Assembly (NCBI GenBank): GCA_016839875.1
Contig: JAEOTK010000238.1
Coordinates: 1-18,845, forward strand
Source: Candidatus Heimdallarchaeota archaeon
Lineage (GTDB): Archaea > Asgardarchaeota > Heimdallarchaeia > Heimdallarchaeales > Heimdallarchaeaceae
Direction of reading: 5' to 3'
Length of the DNA: 18,845 nucleotides
Shown: in pieces, positions 14,057 through 18,845 of the stretch
How positions within the stretch are numbered: position 1 is the first letter of the stretch
Layout: each line of letters starts with the position of its first letter
Notes under the pieces: model-generated
What the model saw: the letters and a program-made list of their open reading frames with translations, nothing else
Database searches by the model: none
Told to the model about the DNA's origin: nothing
Position numbers and translations under genes: made by a program

Positions 14057-15238
14057 ATGAAAGACATATTACAGAAAGTTGATGTAGAAAGACTATATCA
14101 GCACGTTTTAGCAATTGAAGGTATCAAACACCCACTCATTGATCCTGATAAACTCAATGAAACAGCTGATTATATCAAATCAGAATTTCAGAATTATGGT
14201 TTAGCAACTTCTGAACAAACCTTTGAAATGAAAGGGTATGATATGCCCTTTAGAAATATCGAGGCACATATGGGAGATGATACTGAACCTGAAATTCTTG
14301 TAACTAGTCATTATGACACTGTTCAGAACGCTCCTGGTGCAGATGATAATGGTTCTGCATTAGCAGGAATGTTAGAAGTAGCTAGAGTTCTAGCTGAAGT
14401 AAAACATAGGGGAAATGTTCGTTTCATAAGTTTCACTTTAGAAGAATCAAATCCTTCATTAGTTAAAGATTTTTGGAATAAAGGCTTAGAGTTAGGGATT
14501 TTTGATGAAGAATATAATTACAAGTCCTATCACTCTCTGAAAATGATTAGGAAATTTCTAAATACAGCTTATATTCGAATATCAAAAGGTCAGCCAATAT
14601 ATGAAGCATGGAAGAATTCGTATAAAGAAATTGAAAAGGAATTAACTAAAGCTGAAAAAGAATTCTGTGAATCTATAATAGAGTCTCGCAAGAATATTAC
14701 AAGATCCAATTGGTTAGGACAACTAGGATTGGCAGGCAGTGATCATTGGGTTAAGAATGCTCTTCAGATTGGAAAACAAGTAAAAGGAGTAATTAATCTG
14801 GAAAGTATAGGATATACTAGCAAAAGGAAAAATTCTCAGTTTTTACCTACTTTAATGCATCCATTACTCTTTCCAACGTATAAAGTTAAAGCCAGAAAAA
14901 GAATTGGTAATTATATCGTTGTGACTAGTGATAAGAATTCAAAACAACTAGGAAAAGCATTCTGTAAGAGTTGTAAAAATGAGAGTATTGAACTCCCATA
15001 TCTTTGGGCTAAAATCCCTCTAAACTATGAAAAAATTGCAAAATGGTTATATGATACTCTTCGAGCAGACCATGCTCCTTTCTGGAGAGAAAATATCCCT
15101 GCTTTGATGATAACAGATACTGCTAATTTTCGTAATCCATACTATCACACTGAAGCTGATACTATTGACAAACTAGATTTTGATTTCATAAAGAAAGTAA
15201 CACAAGCAACTCTAGCAACTGTATTGGAAATGTCATAA
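14057..15238 (+). CDS. M28-family metallopeptidase with a large insertion, cytoplasmic
   Basis: This 393-residue protein has the M28 aminopeptidase metal site. TSHYDTV at about 83-89 gives His85 and the following Asp87. PGADDNGSA at about 93-101 gives the bridging Asp. TLEES at about 127-131 holds the Glu pair, base and ligand. YYHTEADT at about 362-369 gives His364. The usual NLDMIGY motif is NLESIGY at about 247-253, so the expected Asp ligand is Glu249. In typical M28 enzymes the Glu pair is followed at once by GLxGS. Here GLAGSDHW comes only at about 224-231, after roughly 90 inserted residues rich in Lys, Glu and aromatic residues. There is no signal peptide, unlike many M28 enzymes. It should release amino acids from peptides or act on a related amide. 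It is divergent from a beta-helix gene; no functional tie is evident. Confidence 0.85.
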   Translation: MKDILQKVDVERLYQHVLAIEGIKHPLIDPDKLNETADYIKSEFQNYGLATSEQTFEMKGYDMPFRNIEAHMGDDTEPEILVTSHYDTVQNAPGADDNGSALAGMLEVARVLAEVKHRGNVRFISFTLEESNPSLVKDFWNKGLELGIFDEEYNYKSYHSLKMIRKFLNTAYIRISKGQPIYEAWKNSYKEIEKELTKAEKEFCESIIESRKNITRSNWLGQLGLAGSDHWVKNALQIGKQVKGVINLESIGYTSKRKNSQFLPTLMHPLLFPTYKVKARKRIGNYIVVTSDKNSKQLGKAFCKSCKNESIELPYLWAKIPLNYEKIAKWLYDTLRADHAPFWRENIPALMITDTANFRNPYYHTEADTIDKLDFDFIKKVTQATLATVLEMS

Positions 15239-15263
15239 GTACTACATAAATTTCAGGAGTAAG

Positions 15264-15273
15264 ATTTTAAAGT
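15264..15273 (+). promoter_or_regulatory. TATA-like box for the third beta-helix gene
   Basis: The sequence attttaaagt is centred about 28 bases before the ATG at 15296, and no Shine-Dalgarno site lies between. A leaderless start is likely. Confidence 0.5.
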
Positions 15274-15295
15274 AATGAGGAACTGATTTATATTC

Positions 15296-16996
15296 ATGAA
15301 CTATAACAAAAGAAACAAGAAACTAATCGTAGTTCTTGCTCTAACAATTTTAATTTCCTCAATGCTTTTTTCAAATCAAACCTCTATCAAAGCAGTTAAT
15401 GGAAAAATAGAATCTTCAAATCCAGGAGAACCTCCATCTCTGGAAAACTCCCTTCCTCCCTTAACAGATTCTCCATTTGGATTCAATGATTTGACTGGAT
15501 TTCAAACATATGCTTCGAATCCTGGAGCAGCAGGATCAATAGGTGATAGATTCATTATCGAAGACTATTACATTAATGCAACAGGTTATCAATGGGGTAT
15601 AAACATTAACGAAACTTCTTACTACTTTGAAATAAGAGACTGTATCATTGTTGGTGGTGTTTATGGTATTTGGTTACATAAACTATTTTCCAATACAGCT
15701 ATACTTTATAATAATACTATAATCAATTCTACAATTGGTTGTGTATTCACTGACACTAATAATCATTTAATTCATTTCAATGATATATCTGGTTCTGTCA
15801 GTGGTATCCACGTTGATGATTATCTAGGTAATTTCATGATTTATAATAACACTATTACTTCTTGTATCATTGGAATCAATGGTGATAGAACTGAACAAAT
15901 GTATATAGTGAATAACACTGTATCTTACTGTGAAAAAGGAATACTTGCTTTCTATAATAACGATACTTGGGTAACCAATAATACAGTTTTTGAATGTACT
16001 GAATATGGAATTGAAGATGTCTATTCTTATCATACTCATATCGACCAGAATGTCTTATACGATAATTCAGTGGGAATAGAAGTATATGGATCGCATTATA
16101 CACAAGTTATTTGGAATATGGTCTATGATAGTGTGTCTCATGGCATATCTCTCAGATATACTGAAGAAACAGATGTCTGGCATAATCATCTGTATAATGA
16201 TGGATTCAACATCTATGATAATAATTATACAAGAGTTGCAACTCTTAACTTCCAAAATTTCAACAACTATCTTAATGGTAAGTTAGTAAATTTGGTAGTT
16301 AACCATCATGGAAATTATTATACAAGTGAAATGGGACAAATAATTCTCTACAATTGTGATAGTGTACTAGTTAAAGAGCTTTCATTCTCGGATTCTATTA
16401 ATGCTGTAACACTTGTAAATTGTTCAGTTATTGGAATATGGGATAGTACGTTTACAGATATGTACGTTCCAATCTCTTTACAGCATTGTACCGAAGCTTA
16501 TGTTCTTCGCAGTTCATTTGTAAACAATGGGTATGGTTTATATGCCTATGAGAGTGAGCAAGTAGATGTTACCAATTCTACTTTTACAGCAAATGAGATA
16601 GGTACTTATTATTCTTATTCCGATCTAAGTGTATTTGAAGGAAATACATACGAAAACAACACAAACTATGGAATAGTTTTAGAATACTCTGATAACAACA
16701 TAATTTTCCATAATAACTTCATTGATAATGGAAATGGTTCATTACCACAGTGTTATGATTTCTATGGTTCTGGTAATTTCTGGTTTTCATTAGTTATTAG
16801 TGAAGGTAATTATTGGAGTGAATGGGTCTCAGGTCCTTATTTAATTGAATGTGAACTGAATGACATTTTTGATCTCTATCCATTAGGAGCTCCCATTGTG
16901 ATAATACCAGAATATCATTCTTTAGCTTATGGAATAACCTTACTAATGTTATTTTCATTATGTGCAGTTTTTCTTGTTTCAAGAAAGAGAAAATAA
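15296..16996 (+). CDS. Third beta-helix surface protein, without acidic repeats
   Basis: This 566-residue protein has an export signal (about 9-34) and a Pro/Ser-rich linker. A long right-handed beta-helix at about 80-510 has many coils such as ILYNNTIINS, FMIYNNTITS, MYIVNNTVSY and WVTNNTVFE. Their N-N-T repeats are also glycosylation sequons. It closes with SEGNYWSEW at about 502-510. After VIIPEYHS comes a membrane helix at about 544-561 and SRKRK. Unlike the two minus-strand relatives it lacks the DxDxD stalk and has a helix about twice as long. The IPEY-helix-basic ending resembles the archaeal PEF-CTERM class of sorting signals; that is resemblance only. It probably binds or modifies surface polysaccharide, with no catalytic residue identifiable. 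A T-rich tract follows. Confidence 0.82.
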   Translation: MNYNKRNKKLIVVLALTILISSMLFSNQTSIKAVNGKIESSNPGEPPSLENSLPPLTDSPFGFNDLTGFQTYASNPGAAGSIGDRFIIEDYYINATGYQWGININETSYYFEIRDCIIVGGVYGIWLHKLFSNTAILYNNTIINSTIGCVFTDTNNHLIHFNDISGSVSGIHVDDYLGNFMIYNNTITSCIIGINGDRTEQMYIVNNTVSYCEKGILAFYNNDTWVTNNTVFECTEYGIEDVYSYHTHIDQNVLYDNSVGIEVYGSHYTQVIWNMVYDSVSHGISLRYTEETDVWHNHLYNDGFNIYDNNYTRVATLNFQNFNNYLNGKLVNLVVNHHGNYYTSEMGQIILYNCDSVLVKELSFSDSINAVTLVNCSVIGIWDSTFTDMYVPISLQHCTEAYVLRSSFVNNGYGLYAYESEQVDVTNSTFTANEIGTYYSYSDLSVFEGNTYENNTNYGIVLEYSDNNIIFHNNFIDNGNGSLPQCYDFYGSGNFWFSLVISEGNYWSEWVSGPYLIECELNDIFDLYPLGAPIVIIPEYHSLAYGITLLMLFSLCAVFLVSRKRK

Positions 16997-17021
16997 TTCT
17001 CTTTCCTCTTCTGTTTTTTAT
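16997..17021 (+). terminator. T-rich tract after the third beta-helix gene
   Basis: Pyrimidine-rich sequence ending in a run of six T (ctgttttttatc) directly after the stop codon, consistent with an archaeal U-tract terminator. Confidence 0.45.
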
Positions 17022-17085
17022 CTGAATAAATTTAAAAGTAAAATCCTCATTATAGATTACTAGAGTTATCATACTCTAAAAATAA

Positions 17086-17090
17086 GAGGT
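17086..17090 (+). promoter_or_regulatory. Shine-Dalgarno site of the 17100 gene
   Basis: The sequence gaggt lies nine bases before the ATG at 17100, in the context ataagaggttag. A closely similar sequence precedes the paralogue at 17822, so the leader was probably duplicated with the gene. Confidence 0.5.
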
Positions 17091-17099
17091 TAGAAAAAA

Positions 17100-17657
17100 A
17101 TGTCAGCGAAAATATTCTTTGCAAGTGTTATTGTATCACTTCTAATAATGGCACCTATAGCATATTTTGTTCTTCCTGTTCTTTATCCAGATATGAAGGA
17201 TGGTGGGACAGTTCAATTTGTCTATAAGGAATTTGACGATAGAACATATCTTCCCGACAATGTTCTCGACTTTGAATTGATTAATCAAACTACTCTAACT
17301 ATAACTACACTAGGAAACTCATTTCTATCAATTCTATTTGTAATGCAAACTGTCATAACTATGTCGAATGATATGGATGGTGCTTTGCAATTTGAAATCT
17401 CTCTAGTTGTATCAGGAGTGGGAAATAGAACAATTAAAGTAGCTTACTTTCGACAAGGTCCAACCGGAAATTATAGTGAAGTTCCAGCTGATGTCACTAT
17501 AAGTTATGTGACAGATACACTTGTTGCAGGAAATTATACAATTAGTGTCTATTGGAGATCAGTTTGGGACGCTGTAGGTGGCAACAATTTAATAGGATAT
17601 AATGCACCTAATTTTGCTTACAACAGATCGATACAAGTTGAAGAGATAAGAGTATAA
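17100..17657 (+). CDS. Small anchored exported protein, first of a tandem pair
   Basis: This 185-residue protein has an N-terminal hydrophobic segment at about 5-28 (an uncleaved anchor or signal), then an external domain of about 150 residues with alternating hydrophobic residues, probably a beta-sandwich. Sequons (NQTT, NRTI, NYSE, NYTI) fit surface glycosylation. It shares with the next gene the start MSAKIF, the LPVLYP segment after the anchor, and the C-terminal tract ISVYWRS followed by DAVG. The overall identity is low, so the duplication is old. The family is not known to me. A TATA-like tttaaaag at about 17030 and the Shine-Dalgarno site at 17086 give a leader of about 40 bases. Confidence 0.75.
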   Translation: MSAKIFFASVIVSLLIMAPIAYFVLPVLYPDMKDGGTVQFVYKEFDDRTYLPDNVLDFELINQTTLTITTLGNSFLSILFVMQTVITMSNDMDGALQFEISLVVSGVGNRTIKVAYFRQGPTGNYSEVPADVTISYVTDTLVAGNYTISVYWRSVWDAVGGNNLIGYNAPNFAYNRSIQVEEIRV

Positions 17658-17690
17658 TCTTTCATTTTTCTTTTCTTTCTTTTTAATTCT
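17658..17690 (+). terminator. T-rich tract between the tandem paralogues
   Basis: Directly after the stop codon come several short T-runs (tttcatttttcttttctttc). This suggests the first paralogue ends its own transcript. The rest of the 164-base gap holds an imperfect promoter for the next gene and a short inverted repeat, gattct-ga-agaatc, near 17740-17754. Confidence 0.45.
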
Positions 17691-17810
17691 AATCTTCATC
17701 CATTATCAAATAACTACAAAAGCAAACATATAGATTCTGGGATTCTGAAGAATCTTTAAGAATAAATGCAACGTACAACTATTTTAGATGTTTTGACATC
17801 AATAAATAAA

Positions 17811-17814
17811 AGGT
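17811..17814 (+). promoter_or_regulatory. Shine-Dalgarno site of the 17822 gene
   Basis: The sequence aggt lies seven bases before the ATG at 17822, in the context aaaaggttag, like the leader of the first paralogue. A TATA-like stretch near 17754-17767 would give a leader of about 40 bases. Confidence 0.45.
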
Positions 17815-17821
17815 TAGTATT

Positions 17822-18403
17822 ATGTCAGCAAAAATATTTATTGGAAGTGTACTTGTGTCAATTTTGATTTTAGCTCCAGCAACTTATTTCCTATTACCTG
17901 TTCTCTACCCAAACATGAAAAATGAAGTAACTGATGAAGTAACTGGAATTGTACTTCAATCTGAGTATTTCCTCTTCGATTCTGAAGAAAGAATCTATGA
18001 TCATGACTTAACATATCAGATGATGAATGGTACTACTTGCCTTGTACAGACTCAAGGAAATTCAAGTTTAACCATACTATTCTCTGCTGTAGGTCACATG
18101 TTTCTTAATGGTGCTTGGAGAGAAAAATCTGAATATCTTATAGATCTAGTAGTTGGAGGTTTTGTAAATAGAGCTGTTATTCATGCATTCTATGATTTTG
18201 GTCCAGTAGTTGGAGATTATAGATATGTATCCTTTGATTTAACTATCAACCTGGATACAGGAATTTTAACAGCAGGAACATACAATATCTCAGTTTATTG
18301 GAGATCTACAGAAGATGCAGTAGGATCAAATTATTTCAGAATCTATGATCCAAGTCTCAACAATCTTCGATCATTATGGATTCAAGAAATCTATCAAGGA
18401 TAA
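17822..18403 (+). CDS. Small anchored exported protein, second of a tandem pair
   Basis: This 193-residue paralogue of the preceding gene has the same N-terminal anchor (about 5-28), LPVLYP segment and ISVYWRSTEDAVGSN tract near residue 160. The middle differs: it is longer by about ten residues after the anchor (NEVTDEVTGIVLQ) and has fewer sequons (NGTT, NSSL, NISV). One cysteine, in TTCLVQ, is present only here. The external domain should again be a beta-sandwich. The role is unknown; a surface or adhesion function would fit the neighbourhood of surface proteins. The gene has its own leader and a T-rich tract afterwards, so the pair is probably not a simple operon. Confidence 0.75.
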   Translation: MSAKIFIGSVLVSILILAPATYFLLPVLYPNMKNEVTDEVTGIVLQSEYFLFDSEERIYDHDLTYQMMNGTTCLVQTQGNSSLTILFSAVGHMFLNGAWREKSEYLIDLVVGGFVNRAVIHAFYDFGPVVGDYRYVSFDLTINLDTGILTAGTYNISVYWRSTEDAVGSNYFRIYDPSLNNLRSLWIQEIYQG

Positions 18404-18436
18404 ATTATCTTCATTTTCTCTTTTCATTTTTTCTCT
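18404..18436 (+). terminator. T-rich tract after the second paralogue
   Basis: The sequence after the stop codon has T-runs of four to six bases (cattttctcttttcatttttt), a plausible archaeal terminator ahead of the convergent gene. Confidence 0.45.
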
Positions 18437-18464
18437 AGAAATATTAATATGAGAAGATTCTCAA

Positions 18465-18845
18465 TTATTTTCTTGTTGTTATCTTAATTATAACATAGAT
18501 TAAACCCAAGAGAAGAGCTCCAGACAATGCACTTATACCAATTGTTGCAATAGGATTATCAAAGAAATTTTGACCACTGCTCTTAACAAATACTATTTCT
18601 ATGGTACTATTAGCTGAGTTATCATGGACATCAATTGCTGATACATAGTAAATAAAGGGTTGACTTTCAATATGAGTAATCACGAGATTGTATGTCCATT
18701 TCTGATCTCCTGACCATGTCATATGAGTTACAAACCAGCTAGTTTCTCCTTCTAATAGAATGTGTATTCTTACATGAGCAATATCACTGTTATCTTGAAC
18801 TATTGCAACAATTTCTATATCCTGCCCTTGAACTGGAATGTCTGG
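18465..18845 (-). CDS. Ig-like surface protein, C-terminal part, 5' truncated
   Basis: The minus-strand frame is open from the right edge of the window to the stop at 18465, so the ATG at 18722 is internal. The visible 126 residues start with a beta-rich domain: VQGQDIEIVAIVQDNSDIAH, then a WFVTHM strand, then FIYYVSAIDVHDNSANST. The Y-x-V-x-A-x-D-x-x-x-N-x-A ending is typical of bacterial and archaeal Ig-like or FN3-like repeats. A linker, one membrane helix at about 20 residues from the end, and KITTRK follow. It is probably the membrane-proximal end of a large multidomain surface or secreted protein, in keeping with the surface proteins to the left. What the N-terminal part does cannot be seen. 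Confidence 0.75.
   Translation of the reverse strand, partial: PDIPVQGQDIEIVAIVQDNSDIAHVRIHILLEGETSWFVTHMTWSGDQKWTYNLVITHIESQPFIYYVSAIDVHDNSANSTIEIVFVKSSGQNFFDNPIATIGISALSGALLLGLIYVIIKITTRK

Noticed and set aside
15824..16286. Several short frames inside the third beta-helix gene, both strands
   Set aside because: They lie wholly inside a well-supported 566-codon gene and show no motifs, signal peptide or promoter.
16797..17072. Minus-strand frame of 91 codons across the end of the third beta-helix gene
   Set aside because: It overlaps the conserved C-terminal anchor of the real gene and the T-rich terminator, and has no recognisable domain.
17740..17754. Inverted repeat gattct-ga-agaatc before the second tandem paralogue as a possible operator
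   Set aside because: It is short, AT-rich and lacks a counterpart before the first paralogue, so chance is an adequate explanation.

Overview
This AT-rich window looks archaeal. Most genes have a TATA-like box centred about 25-30 bases before the start codon, which implies leaderless or very short-leader transcripts. Only three genes have a clear Shine-Dalgarno site. Exported proteins end in one membrane helix followed by a short basic tail. A eukaryote-like steroid 5-alpha-reductase homologue, a membrane-anchored RING-like protein and several zinc ribbons, together with large beta-helix surface proteins, make an Asgard archaeon (Heimdallarchaeia or a relative) my best guess. That is inference from gene style; no rRNA or tRNA gene is present to place the organism.

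Layout. Positions 1-1042 hold the 3' end of one membrane-anchored protein and a second N-terminally anchored, probably glycosylated protein. A full-length lipoate-protein ligase follows (1071-2162). On the minus strand, a YdjM/DUF457-type membrane protein and an N4/N6-type methyltransferase overlap by 17 bases as an operon (3962 down to 2174). Divergent from them is the 5-alpha-reductase homologue (4067-4867), which converges on an unrecognised helical protein. From 5628 to 9575 come a zinc-ribbon protein with a hydrophobic, Cys-rich tail, an anchored exported protein, an alpha/beta hydrolase, the RING-like membrane protein and an unrecognised soluble protein. Divergent pairs share short intergenic regions with back-to-back TATA boxes.

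The right half is a cell-surface region. Two NosD-like beta-helix proteins with acidic Ca-binding-type repeats (9642-11267 and 12277-13905, minus) flank a frameshifted Cys/Gly-rich zinc-ribbon locus and a small P-loop kinase. An M28-type peptidase with a large insertion, a third beta-helix protein without the acidic repeats, and a tandem pair of small anchored beta-rich proteins follow on the plus strand. The window ends in the C-terminus of an Ig-like membrane-anchored protein on the minus strand.

The genes do not form one obvious pathway. I see no CRISPR array, insertion sequence, integrase or tRNA. The points most worth following are the RING-like protein lacking one metal ligand, the 5-alpha-reductase with conserved active-site residues, the Cys-rich zinc-ribbon locus in three frames, and the CYSTM-like tail of the 5628 gene.
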